Shown: one piece after another, positions 1-8,752 of the stretch
Layout: each line of letters starts with the position of its first letter
How positions within the stretch are numbered: position 1 is the stretch's first letter
NCBI RefSeq assembly: GCF_041687175.1
Contig: NZ_JAWLCK010000003.1
Span: forward strand, 10,733 to 74,732
Length of the DNA: 64,000 nucleotides
Direction: 5' to 3'
DNA from: Lutispora sp041687175
GTDB taxonomy: Bacteria; Bacillota; Clostridia; Lutisporales; Lutisporaceae
The notes under the pieces: generated by a model
Told to the model about the DNA's origin: nothing
Database searches by the model: none
The model's input: the letters and a program-made list of their open reading frames with translations, nothing else
Made by a program: the position numbers and the translations under genes

Positions 1-2
1 GG

Positions 3-1034
3 GATAAAGGTTCCAGAATAGTAATGGAAGATGGAAAAATAAGAGCAAAAGGCTTCGGCTGTTTGTGGAAGGCGCCAGCCATGCCTACAAACACGGATGC
101 AGGAGCTATCATAACATTTAATGAGGATGGCAGTATCAATGTCCACTGCGGAGTGGTGGAGATAGGCCAGGGTATAAAGACTGCACTGGCTCAGATAGCA
201 TCAGAAAGAATGGGCATGGAAGCTGATATGGTACATGTAATAATGGATGTAAACACTTCAATATCACCTCATGATTGGGCTACTGCAGCCAGCAGAGGTC
301 TGATGATGGCCGGAAGAGCTGTAATATCTGCCTGTGAAGATGCAATATCTCAAATCAAGTATACCGCTTCTCAGGTTCTGAGATGCCCGGAAGAGGATCT
401 GGATGTATCAGGCGGTAGGGTATTTGTAAAGGATGATAAGCATATAGGACTTTGGATAAAAGATGTGGCATTAGGATATGTATATCCAAATGGCAATGCT
501 GTTGGAGGACAGATTATAGGAAGAGGAAGATATATATCAAGGAGATTGACAGGTATAGACCCAGAGACGGGAGAGGGCAACCCTGCCTTGGAATGGACCC
601 TGGGCGCCGAAGCTGTTGAAATAGAACTGGATCCTGAAGATTGTTCCTATAAAGTGCTTAAAGCCGTATGTACAATGGATGTAGGCAAGCTGGTGAACCC
701 TGCCATGGCAAGAGGACAGATCATGGGAGCCATGGCAATGGCATTATCCTATGCAAAGCAGGAAGGTTTTCTGTTCAATAAGAGAGAGCAAGTGGTGAAC
801 AACGATTTGAGAAGCTATAAAACCCTTCGCTTTACCGATAGACCTCAATACTTGGTGGATTATATTGAAACTCCCCAGGGAGACGGCCCTTATGGAGCAA
901 GAGGATTGGGAGAACAAGGAGTAATCGGTATACCAGGAGCCTTGGCAAATGCTCTTTCAAGAGCCATAGGAAAGCAATTGAATCAATTGCCACTAACACC
1001 CGAAAGCATATGGAGAGCAAAGGAGGGGATATAG
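3..1034 (+). CDS. Xanthine dehydrogenase family protein, molybdopterin-binding subunit (5' partial)
   Basis: The reading frame is already open at the left edge, so only the C-terminal ~344 residues of a ~750-residue protein are visible. This is the large subunit of a molybdenum hydroxylase, which binds the molybdopterin cofactor and hydroxylates purines or other N-heterocycles. Family hallmarks seen are VEIGQG near the start, the VCTMDVGKLVNP segment and the closing GPYGARGLGEQG block, whose Glu matches the catalytic glutamate of the family. It is followed directly by the FAD and 2Fe-2S subunits, giving the order Mo-FAD-FeS of a split three-subunit enzyme. The exact substrate cannot be told from the sequence. 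Confidence 0.93.
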   Translation, partial: DKGSRIVMEDGKIRAKGFGCLWKAPAMPTNTDAGAIITFNEDGSINVHCGVVEIGQGIKTALAQIASERMGMEADMVHVIMDVNTSISPHDWATAASRGLMMAGRAVISACEDAISQIKYTASQVLRCPEEDLDVSGGRVFVKDDKHIGLWIKDVALGYVYPNGNAVGGQIIGRGRYISRRLTGIDPETGEGNPALEWTLGAEAVEIELDPEDCSYKVLKAVCTMDVGKLVNPAMARGQIMGAMAMALSYAKQEGFLFNKREQVVNNDLRSYKTLRFTDRPQYLVDYIETPQGDGPYGARGLGEQGVIGIPGALANALSRAIGKQLNQLPLTPESIWRAKEGI

Positions 1035-1865
1035 ATGCTAAGCTTTGATTTTGAATACTACAGACCTGATACCATTGAGGAAGCCGCAGAAATATATAAG
1101 GAACTGAAAAGAATGGAGAAACAGCCTCTTTATTTCAGCGGTGGTACAGAGGTTGTATCCGTGGCGAGAAAAGGAGTGCTGAAATTCAATGCCTTAATAG
1201 ATCTTAAAAACATCAAAGAGATGAGGGATTATGTTCCTAATGAAGAGGAAATCTATTTTGGAGCCAACATGACCCTCAACGAAGTAACGGAGCAGGAAAG
1301 CTTCCTTCTCCTGAGCCGAGTGGTTGAAACCATAGCGGATCATACGGTGAGAAACAGGATAACCCTGGGAGGCAACATATGCGGAAGGCTGGGCTATAGA
1401 GAAGCTGTGCTGCCTTTCCTCCTTGTGGATGCTGAGGTTTGTATAGCAGGAGCAGAAGGAGTAAAAACTCTTTCTATGGAAGCTGCCTTTGACAAGAGGT
1501 TGATGCTCTCGTCAGGAGAATTTGTTACAGGATTCAAGGTCAGAAAAAGCGGATCTTCATTGGATGGTATCAGCATAAGAAAAGTAAGAACAACAGATGT
1601 GGACTATCCTCTTCTTCATATTGCATCAATGAAAGATGAGAGAGGCATAAAGCTGGCAATCAGCGGTTTATGCCCTTATCCATTCAGAGCCAAAGCTTTG
1701 GAACAGTATTTAAATGATGTTGAAGGCTCTGATTGGGACATTAAGGGGATATATAAACTTTTACCCGCAGCAGTGAAGGATGACCATATAGCTTCTTCAG
1801 AATATAGAAAGACTGTATTCGAAAAGAACATTGAGAAGCTTATGAGAAAGTGGGGTGAAGCATGA
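1035..1865 (+). CDS. Molybdenum hydroxylase FAD-binding subunit (XdhB/CoxM-like)
   Basis: This 276-residue protein is the FAD subunit that passes electrons from the Fe-S subunit to NAD or another acceptor. The N-terminal YYRPDTIEEAAEI stretch, GGTEV near residue 35 and the TLGGNICG motif near residue 115 are typical of FAD-binding domain 5 of the CO dehydrogenase/xanthine dehydrogenase family. Its length fits the family (about 270-300). The ATG immediately follows the stop of the Mo subunit, with AGGAGG just upstream inside that gene, so the two are translationally coupled. It overlaps the next subunit gene by 4 nt. Confidence 0.94.
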   Translation: MLSFDFEYYRPDTIEEAAEIYKELKRMEKQPLYFSGGTEVVSVARKGVLKFNALIDLKNIKEMRDYVPNEEEIYFGANMTLNEVTEQESFLLLSRVVETIADHTVRNRITLGGNICGRLGYREAVLPFLLVDAEVCIAGAEGVKTLSMEAAFDKRLMLSSGEFVTGFKVRKSGSSLDGISIRKVRTTDVDYPLLHIASMKDERGIKLAISGLCPYPFRAKALEQYLNDVEGSDWDIKGIYKLLPAAVKDDHIASSEYRKTVFEKNIEKLMRKWGEA

Positions 1866-2341
1866 TGAAGTGTTATAAGGATTTTATCCAGATGATTTTG
1901 GATGTTAACGGCGAAAAGAAGAAGGTTATAGTAAGTCCCAAAGATACTCTGTTGTATGTACTAAGAGAAAAGCTGGGCTTTACAGGAGCAAAGCCAGGTT
2001 GTGAAAATGGAGATTGCGGTGCATGCACCATACTATTGGACGGCAAGCCAGTAAAGTCCTGTCTCATACTAGCTGTGGAAGTTGAAGGACACAGCATCAC
2101 CACAATCGAAGGACTGCGAGACACTCCCATACAGAAGGCTTTTATAGAAGAATCGGCTTTTCAATGCGGATACTGTACCCCTGGTTTCATAATGAATTGT
2201 CATGCTATGCTCAATACCCATCCGGATGCAGATGATAAAATAATAAGGGAATGGCTGTCTTCAAATCTCTGCAGATGCACCGGATATGAAGAAATAGAAA
2301 AAGCGGTAAAGAGGGCTCAAAACCATATTAATGTGGTATAA
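1862..2341 (+). CDS. Molybdenum hydroxylase 2Fe-2S subunit (XdhC/CoxS-like)
   Basis: This 159-residue protein carries two [2Fe-2S] clusters. The N-terminal plant-type ferredoxin domain has CENGDCGACTILLDG and a following KSC. The helical C-terminal domain has CGYCTPG and the SNLCRCTGYEEI motif. These eight cysteines are the standard set for the small subunit of xanthine dehydrogenase-like enzymes, which relays electrons from the Mo centre to FAD. The ATG overlaps the previous stop as ATGA. It is the last gene of the three-subunit set, and a flavoprotein gene follows after only 27 nt. Confidence 0.95.
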   Translation: MMKCYKDFIQMILDVNGEKKKVIVSPKDTLLYVLREKLGFTGAKPGCENGDCGACTILLDGKPVKSCLILAVEVEGHSITTIEGLRDTPIQKAFIEESAFQCGYCTPGFIMNCHAMLNTHPDADDKIIREWLSSNLCRCTGYEEIEKAVKRAQNHINVV

Positions 2342-2368
2342 TAACAACAAGTCTATATTGATTAACGG

Positions 2369-3610
2369 GTGATGAAAGAATTGAGAATAGTGATAATAGG
2401 TGGCGGTGCTGCAGGTATGATTGCCTCTATAGCAGCCGCAAGAAATGGTGCAGAAGTTTTTATACTGGAGCAGCTCCCCAGAGTGGGGAAGAAGCTGTTG
2501 GCAACGGGGAATGGCAGATGCAATTTGACCAATGCAAATATGAATATAAGAAGCTTCCATGGCAGTAATGCGGCTTTTGCCCTTACTGCCTTGAAGCAGT
2601 TTGATGAAAGAGCTGTCATGGATTTCTTTGAGGATTTGGGAATACATTGTGTTATTGAAAGCGAAGGAAAGGTTTTCCCTGCTTCGGGGCAGGCTTCATC
2701 TGTACTGGATGTACTCAGGTTTGAAATGGCATATCTTGGTGTTAAAGAAATATGCGATGCCCGAGTGGAATCCATTACATATGGCAAGAAGGCTTTCAAA
2801 ATAAGAGTTAAGGACAGAGACACCATTACAGCAGATAAAGTCATATTGGCTGCTGGAGGCAAAGCTAATCCGGGACTTGGCTCCAACGGAAGCGGTTATA
2901 CCCTGGCAAAAGCATTGGGTCACAATCTAATTGAGCCCTTTCCTGCATTGGTGAAGCTGAAGATTGACGCACCTTATTTAAAATCCCTGTCCGGGGCAAA
3001 GCTCAATGGAGAAGCAGCCATTGAGGTAGATGGTAAGGTTTTGCGACAAGAAAGAGGAGAAATACTCTTCGCAGATTATGGACTATCCGGACCACCCATT
3101 ATCCAACTGAGCAGAACTGCAGGAGAACAGCTTAGACGAGGCAAGAAAGCAAATATAATATTGGATTTATTTCCAGAAAAAAGCCTGAAGGAAATTGAGG
3201 ATCTGCTGAAGAGAAGAACTTCTCTCAGGGAATATAAGCCCTTTGATTTTAGTTTTATAGGTTTGATAAATAAGAGATTCATAAATGTTATACTTAAGGA
3301 AGCTGGAATATCTGCTTTGCAGACACCCTGCAAGGATATAACATCTGATGAGATTAAAGTGGTAGCAAGGAAGATGAAGAGGTGGGTGATGAGCATTTCA
3401 GCCACCCGATCCTGGAGTGAAGCCCAGGTAACAGCGGGAGGAATAGATGTGGCAGATATTGATGCTGAAACCATGGAATCCAAGATCATTCCCGGCTTAT
3501 ACTTTGCAGGAGAAATAATGGATATCGACGGCGATTGCGGAGGCTTCAACCTCCAATGGGCCTGGTCCAGCGGATATGTAGCAGGCTTAAGTGCTTCTTT
3601 GAATAAATGA
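2369..3610 (+). CDS. NAD(P)/FAD-dependent oxidoreductase, HI0933/BaiN family
   Basis: This 413-residue flavoprotein starts with a dinucleotide-binding fold, IIGGGAAGM, followed by the family-specific RVGKKLLATGNGRCNLTN motif. It ends with GDCGGFNLQWAWSSG, typical of the HI0933-like family (YhiN, BaiN). Length fits the family (about 400-420). Some members reduce bile-acid or other enone intermediates, but most are uncharacterised, so the substrate is unknown. The start is GTG 2369 or ATG 2372 with only a weak ribosome binding site. It lies 27 nt after the molybdenum hydroxylase genes and may be co-transcribed with them; no terminator is seen between. Confidence 0.92.
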   Translation: MMKELRIVIIGGGAAGMIASIAAARNGAEVFILEQLPRVGKKLLATGNGRCNLTNANMNIRSFHGSNAAFALTALKQFDERAVMDFFEDLGIHCVIESEGKVFPASGQASSVLDVLRFEMAYLGVKEICDARVESITYGKKAFKIRVKDRDTITADKVILAAGGKANPGLGSNGSGYTLAKALGHNLIEPFPALVKLKIDAPYLKSLSGAKLNGEAAIEVDGKVLRQERGEILFADYGLSGPPIIQLSRTAGEQLRRGKKANIILDLFPEKSLKEIEDLLKRRTSLREYKPFDFSFIGLINKRFINVILKEAGISALQTPCKDITSDEIKVVARKMKRWVMSISATRSWSEAQVTAGGIDVADIDAETMESKIIPGLYFAGEIMDIDGDCGGFNLQWAWSSGYVAGLSASLNK

Positions 3611-3715
3611 TATTTATTATATCAATTACTTTAAATTTCATGCCATGCATTATATAATTAACCTGGACATTTGTGATGATGTTAATGAATAATGAAATAA
3701 ATGAGGGTATTTGCC

Positions 3716-4318
3716 ATGAATGATGTGGAACTTGATACAAAAAGCAAAATACTTCAATATGCAATTGATATGGTGGGATCAAGGGGCGATGTGACCATAA
3801 GAGAGCTTGCAGAAACGGCAGGGGTCAATGTGGCCTCAATCAATTATTATTTCGGCAGCAAAGAGAATCTGCTGAAGGAAGTGGAAAGGCATTACTCCAC
3901 TGCCTTGTACAATGTTCAGTATAGTATTTTCACATCTAAAGAACTATCTCCCTATGATAAGCTGCTGGAATGGGCTAAAAGCATGTCAGCATTTATTTAC
4001 CAATACCCTGCACTCATAAGCCTTATAGCAAAGCTGTCTGTGGAAGATACCCGTTACACGCCTGTATTGATTGAAAAGATCTATCTTAATAAGGAACTGC
4101 AGAACATGATACAGCAAATTATAGGCACCATAATAGAATCAGAGGATGAAAAACTTTTGAAGCTAAAATATCTACAGCTTTTCTCAGGGATCTTAGGTCC
4201 TGTTATTAACAGGTTGGTAGAGGAAAACTTTTCTGATAAACCTCCAACATTAAACTTCAGTAGCAAAGCTGATTTGGAGGAATATATGAAGCTGCTTATT
4301 GATACTATTCTGGATTGA
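3716..4318 (+). CDS. TetR/AcrR family transcriptional regulator
   Basis: This is a ~200-residue regulator with an N-terminal TetR helix-turn-helix: TIRELAETAGVNVASINYYF, then a conserved GSKENLLKEV. The C-terminal ligand-binding half is variable, as usual. I prefer ATG 3716 because GAGGG lies 8 nt upstream; an in-frame ATG at 3701 has no such site. It precedes and is co-directional with a membrane-fusion protein and an RND pump, and the promoter of those genes is overlapped by two palindromes. It is therefore most likely the local repressor of the pump and is relieved by a pump substrate. Confidence 0.93.
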   Translation: MNDVELDTKSKILQYAIDMVGSRGDVTIRELAETAGVNVASINYYFGSKENLLKEVERHYSTALYNVQYSIFTSKELSPYDKLLEWAKSMSAFIYQYPALISLIAKLSVEDTRYTPVLIEKIYLNKELQNMIQQIIGTIIESEDEKLLKLKYLQLFSGILGPVINRLVEENFSDKPPTLNFSSKADLEEYMKLLIDTILD

Positions 4319-4382
4319 TTTAGGCGCTTCATATCTAGAATTATTCTTTATGCCCATTTCATAAAGCTTTTTCTCAGTTTTA

Positions 4383-4438
4383 TTGATTAGCATAATTAAT
4401 AGTGCTAATATTAAAACATAGGTTTAAAACATATGTTT
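4383..4438 (+). promoter_or_regulatory. Promoter with twin TetR-type operator palindromes
   Basis: TTGATT at 4383-4388 and TAATAT at 4406-4411 are spaced 17 nt, a good sigma-A promoter. Just downstream are two 12-bp near-palindromes, AAACATAGGTTT (4414-4425) and AAACATATGTTT (4427-4438), 13 bp apart start to start. They would cover the transcription start. This is the usual arrangement for a TetR-family repressor acting on the pump genes that begin at 4490. Binding is inferred, not shown. Confidence 0.55.
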
Positions 4439-4489
4439 AAATATCTGATGAGGTCTCGATGAATATTCCAGAAATCGGAGGTTATCTCA

Positions 4490-5698
4490 ATGAAAAATAA
4501 AAGTATTATATTGCTCTTTTCAATGGTTTTAATTCTTTTCATGACGACGGGATGCAAAGCTAAGAGTGAGGAAGAAGCAGCAGAGGAAATCAGAAAGCCT
4601 GTGAAAGTAATTGAGATAGAGGAAAGGCTTAATACAAAAAAACTTGAATATATAGGAATTGTGGTACCGGAAGAAATGAAAAAGATAGGCTTTAAAACAT
4701 CGGGAAAAATAGCTTCCATTAAGGTGGATAAGGGGCAGGAGGTAAAAAAAGGGGATACCTTGGCTCTATTGGATACAAAGGAATTAAGTCTAGCATTGGA
4801 AGCAGCTCAAGCTGCAAAGGCAGGAGCAGAAGCCCAGTATATGAAAGCGGTTAATGGTGCAACAGATGAAGATTTGGAACTGGCGGCTTCAAATGTAGTT
4901 AAAGCTCAAAAAGCCTATGAGTTTGCCAAAGACAGCTTGGATAAGGCAAAAAAGCTATATGAGGGAGGCGGCATATCCAAGCAGGATTTAGATGCAGCAG
5001 AACTTGAGGTTACCATAAGAGAGCAGGAATACATAAGCGCAAAAACTATATTGCAGCAAACAGAAAAGGGCGCCAGGGAAGAGGATAAACTGGCTTTGAA
5101 ATCCCAGATGGAGCAGGCGGAAGCAGATCTTAAGTATAAAGAAAGCTCAGTTGCTGATGCAACATTGAAATCGGATATGGATGGATATGTAATGGAGATT
5201 TTGTCTGAAGAGGGAGAGATAATTTCTGCCGGATATCCACTGATAGTGCTTGGCAGTAAGAAAAACATTGTGAGCTTTGGACTGACTGAAGAGGATGTGA
5301 CGGAGGTGGATATAGGTCATAACATCATAGTAGAACATAATGACAATAAGTACGAAGCAATCATAAAGAGCATCGCAAGGATAAAGGACAGTGATACTCA
5401 GACATATAATGCAGAGGCTGTTGTAGATGATGAACAACTGCCTGCAGGAGCTGTAGTGAAAATCAGCATACCTACTGAGGAGCATTATTCAGTTATGATA
5501 CCTCTCAGCACAGTACTGAGGGGAGATTATGACTATGTATATATATCTAAGGATGGAATGGCTGAGAAGAGGGAGATCAGTATGGGCAGTGTAAGAGGTG
5601 ATATGGTTGAAGTTTCAGGACTCAACAAGGGAGAAAAGCTTATAGTTGAAGGCTTTAAGAATATAAGACATGGAGATTTGCTAGAGATTATCCAATGA
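4490..5698 (+). CDS. RND efflux adaptor (HlyD-type membrane-fusion lipoprotein)
   Basis: This 402-residue protein begins with a lipoprotein signal (TM segment, then MTTGC lipobox, Cys ~22). A barrel-sandwich/lipoyl half-motif follows (SIKVDKGQEVKKGDTLALLD), then a long alpha-helical hairpin rich in Ala, Glu and Lys, and a C-terminal beta-barrel and membrane-proximal domain. It should couple the RND permease encoded 15 nt downstream to export across the cell envelope. In a monoderm it would work without an outer-membrane channel. GGAGG lies just ahead of the ATG. The TetR gene upstream and the twin palindromes suggest substrate-inducible expression. Confidence 0.93.
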   Translation: MKNKSIILLFSMVLILFMTTGCKAKSEEEAAEEIRKPVKVIEIEERLNTKKLEYIGIVVPEEMKKIGFKTSGKIASIKVDKGQEVKKGDTLALLDTKELSLALEAAQAAKAGAEAQYMKAVNGATDEDLELAASNVVKAQKAYEFAKDSLDKAKKLYEGGGISKQDLDAAELEVTIREQEYISAKTILQQTEKGAREEDKLALKSQMEQAEADLKYKESSVADATLKSDMDGYVMEILSEEGEIISAGYPLIVLGSKKNIVSFGLTEEDVTEVDIGHNIIVEHNDNKYEAIIKSIARIKDSDTQTYNAEAVVDDEQLPAGAVVKISIPTEEHYSVMIPLSTVLRGDYDYVYISKDGMAEKREISMGSVRGDMVEVSGLNKGEKLIVEGFKNIRHGDLLEIIQ

Positions 5699-5713
5699 CA
5701 AGGGGGTGATATT

Positions 5714-8700
5714 ATGACGAAAGCTATTGCAGCTGCATTAAAAAATAGAAGTATAACCCTTGTATTGGCAGTAGTGGTAGTGATATTCGGTATCTATAGC
5801 TATTATGCAATTCCAAAGCAAGAGGATCCGGACATCATTCCACCCTTTGCCATGTTGACAACTACATACCCCGGGGCTTCACCGGAGATTGTTGAAAAGC
5901 TAGTTACCAAGAAAATAGAAGATAAGCTGGTAGAAATTGAAGGATACGATTATTCCCAATCTTACTCACAAAACAGTGTGAGCATAGTGATACTTCGGCT
6001 GAGGAATGGGGCAGACATAGAAAAAGCCTGGAGAATACTGAGAGAAAAGATGGATGATCTTCAAAGCCAGCTTCCTGAGGATTGCAGCAAGATAGACATT
6101 AAAACGGATCTGGCGGATACGGCGGGAATCATAATAAGTCTAACGGGAGGAAACTACAGCTATGAAGAGTTAGAGTTTTTCGCAGAAGATTTAAAGAATG
6201 AGTTGATGAAGATTGAAGGCATATCCAAGTTTGAAATAAACGGAGCACAGCAAAAGGAAGTTAAAGTTCGAGTTGATATTGGAAAGCTGAATCAATATAT
6301 GCTTTCACTGCAGGATATTGTTAATATTATAAAAGCTGCCAATGTGGAGATACCTTCCGGCACCATAGATGGCAGTTCCATCAATGTTAAAGTATCAAGC
6401 CAATATGAGACCTTAGAGGATATAATGAATACTATTGTATATGTCTCACAGGATAGCGGAGCTTCTGTAAGGCTTAAGGATATAGCCTATATAGAAATGG
6501 GCCTGGAGGATTCCAGTTATAAGGTAAAGCATAACGGGCAGAATTCGGTGCTGCTGACAGGATACTTTGTTAAGGATAAAAACATAGTAAATATAGGGAA
6601 AAAGGTAGAAAAAACTTTATGGGATCTGGAGGATAATCTGCCGGAGGATGTAAGCCTGGATAAGGTTCTTTTCCAACCTGAAGAGGTGGCTAAGGCCACA
6701 AATAATTTTATAAAAAATCTTCTGGAGGGCATGATTTTTGTAATAATTGTTGTATTCCTGGGCATAGGTCTTAATAATGCCATAGTTGTTTCTACGGCAA
6801 TTCCCCTATCCATTATGGCAACTTTTGTAGCAATGTATCTAACAGGCATCAAACTTCATCAAATATCTATATCAGCCCTCATAATAGCTCTTGGAATGCT
6901 GGTAGACAATGCAATAGTCATAAGTGATGCCATTCAAGTGAGACTTGACAGGGGAGATGATAGGCTGGAAGCCTGTATCGATGGTGTAAAAGAAGTTGCT
7001 ATACCCGTATTTAGCTCCACTTTGACTACTGTAGCTGCCTTTATACCTCTATTGATGCTGGATTCTGTGGCAGGAGAATATGTCATAAGCGTGCCACAGA
7101 TTGTAATGTTATCCCTGAGTTTTTCCTATATAACCGCTTTATTTGTAACACCTTCTCTAGCCTATGTTTTCTTTAAGCCGGGAAGAGGAAAGTTAAAAAG
7201 CTTTTCTTTAAGAAAGGCGTTTATGAGCCTGCTAAGCAAGGCTTTGAGACATAGAAAGCTGAGCATTGCTTTATCTATTGGGGTTTTTGCTCTTTCCATA
7301 TATACAGCTTTAAAGTTGGGGCTTCAATTTTTCCCCTATGCAGATAAGGATATGATGTATATTAATATAAACAGTGAGAAAAGCAATGATTTAGAGAAAA
7401 CAGAAAAAATTGCAGAAGACATATTTAGAGTTCTGGAAGAGCAGCCTGAAATAGTATTTTATACCGGAGCCATAGGAGACGGGCTCCCTAAATTCTACAA
7501 TGCAGTACCTATAAGCACACCTTCCAAGGATTATGCTCAGATTTTGATGAAGCTGGATTTTAAAAAAGGAGGAAGGTTTAAAAAAAATTCGGAGTTTGCG
7601 GATTATTTGCAGCTTGAGCTGGACAGGAAAATTACAGGGGGAACTGCAGCAGTTAAGATGCTGGAATTGGCGGAGCCTACAGCGGCACCTGTAATTGTAA
7701 GGATCTCAGGTGAAGACATGGAGGAATTGGTTCATTCAGCTGAACAGATAAAAGCCATGCTTGAGGATATACCTGGAACCATGAATATTGATGATGATCA
7801 CGCAGACAGAATTTATGAATATAATGTGGATCTGGATCCCGCATTGGCTGCATATTATGGTCTCAGCGCCTATGATGTTCAAAATGAAGTTAATATTGCG
7901 CTGATGGGCAGGGTGGCTACCAAGCTTCGACAACATGGAAGTGAATACAATATAAGGGTGAAAGGGGATATAAGGTCAAAGGAAGATTTGGAGAACCTTA
8001 TGATTAAATCCTCTGCAGCAAGCACTAAAGCTCTTTTGAAGTTAGTGGCACCTATAAGCGTAAAGCACATGTATCCCCAAGTAAAAAAGTATGACAGAGA
8101 TATGACTGTCATGGTATACAGCGATGTAAAAACTGGATATAACCCGGTGGATATAGAGAGAAAATTGGAGGAGAAGCTGACAGAAACAGACATGGGCAAT
8201 GTCTCAATAATATTTGACGGGGAGAGAGAAAAGATAGTACAGTATTTTGGAGATTTGGGGGTATCATTAATAATTGCCGTAGTACTTGTATACATAATAC
8301 TATTATTCCAGTTCCGATCCTTTTTACAACCCTTTATAATACTTGTGACCATACCCCTTTCCATAATAGGCTCCATATTTGGTTTGGCAATATTCAGGCA
8401 ACCCCTGTCCTTTACAGCCCTATTAGGTATAGTTAGCCTGGCGGGAGTAGTTGTTAATAATGCCATATTGCTTTTGGATTTCATTAATGCAGAGAGAGCG
8501 GAAGGAAAGGATGTAAATGAATCTTGTATTGATGCGGTGGATAAAAGATTCAGACCTATAATGCTGACAACTACAACAACAGTCATAGGCCTTATACCAC
8601 TGGCATTAGGCGGCAGCAGCCTTATGGTGCCTATGGCAGTATCATTGATGAGTGGGCTTATGGTATCAACGCTGCTTACAATGGTGGTGATACCTGTAGT

Positions 8701-8731
8701 TTACAGTTTATTTGAAAAAAGAACAGCCTAG
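5714..8731 (+). CDS. RND family efflux transporter permease (AcrB/CusA-like)
   Basis: This 1005-residue inner-membrane pump has the duplicated RND plan: one TM helix, a large extracytoplasmic domain and a TM bundle, repeated twice. Recognisable motifs are YPGASPEIVEKLVTKKIED near residue 50 and the TM4 segment ALGMLVDNAIVISDAI. The second-half TM10 segment is SLAGVVVNNAILLLDF. Compared with AcrB, the first TM4 Asp is kept, the second is Asn, and the TM10 Lys is also Asn, so the proton relay differs from the classical one. Start has AAGGGGGTG upstream. Substrate could be drugs, lipids or metals; the sequence does not decide. Confidence 0.94.
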   Translation: MTKAIAAALKNRSITLVLAVVVVIFGIYSYYAIPKQEDPDIIPPFAMLTTTYPGASPEIVEKLVTKKIEDKLVEIEGYDYSQSYSQNSVSIVILRLRNGADIEKAWRILREKMDDLQSQLPEDCSKIDIKTDLADTAGIIISLTGGNYSYEELEFFAEDLKNELMKIEGISKFEINGAQQKEVKVRVDIGKLNQYMLSLQDIVNIIKAANVEIPSGTIDGSSINVKVSSQYETLEDIMNTIVYVSQDSGASVRLKDIAYIEMGLEDSSYKVKHNGQNSVLLTGYFVKDKNIVNIGKKVEKTLWDLEDNLPEDVSLDKVLFQPEEVAKATNNFIKNLLEGMIFVIIVVFLGIGLNNAIVVSTAIPLSIMATFVAMYLTGIKLHQISISALIIALGMLVDNAIVISDAIQVRLDRGDDRLEACIDGVKEVAIPVFSSTLTTVAAFIPLLMLDSVAGEYVISVPQIVMLSLSFSYITALFVTPSLAYVFFKPGRGKLKSFSLRKAFMSLLSKALRHRKLSIALSIGVFALSIYTALKLGLQFFPYADKDMMYININSEKSNDLEKTEKIAEDIFRVLEEQPEIVFYTGAIGDGLPKFYNAVPISTPSKDYAQILMKLDFKKGGRFKKNSEFADYLQLELDRKITGGTAAVKMLELAEPTAAPVIVRISGEDMEELVHSAEQIKAMLEDIPGTMNIDDDHADRIYEYNVDLDPALAAYYGLSAYDVQNEVNIALMGRVATKLRQHGSEYNIRVKGDIRSKEDLENLMIKSSAASTKALLKLVAPISVKHMYPQVKKYDRDMTVMVYSDVKTGYNPVDIERKLEEKLTETDMGNVSIIFDGEREKIVQYFGDLGVSLIIAVVLVYIILLFQFRSFLQPFIILVTIPLSIIGSIFGLAIFRQPLSFTALLGIVSLAGVVVNNAILLLDFINAERAEGKDVNESCIDAVDKRFRPIMLTTTTTVIGLIPLALGGSSLMVPMAVSLMSGLMVSTLLTMVVIPVVYSLFEKRTA

Positions 8732-8747
8732 GCTGCTCTTTTTTCAA
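8711..8747. terminator. Bidirectional terminator hairpin
   Basis: An 18-bp inverted repeat with one mismatch is centred at 8729-8730, flanked by A6 on one side and T6 on the other, so it can terminate both converging transcripts. It includes the stop codon of the RND gene (8729-8731) and lies just beyond the end of the minus-strand gene ending at 8753. Confidence 0.75.
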
Positions 8748-8752
8748 ATTTG

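Noticed and set aside
3701..3715. Earlier start for the TetR regulator
   Set aside because: The ATG at 3701 lacks a ribosome binding site, while ATG 3716 has GAGGG at good spacing.
7879..8586. Long antisense open frame (235 codons) opposite the RND gene
   Set aside because: It lies wholly inside a strongly conserved transporter gene, has no ribosome binding site and shows no recognisable domain; it is a shadow of the sense codon pattern.
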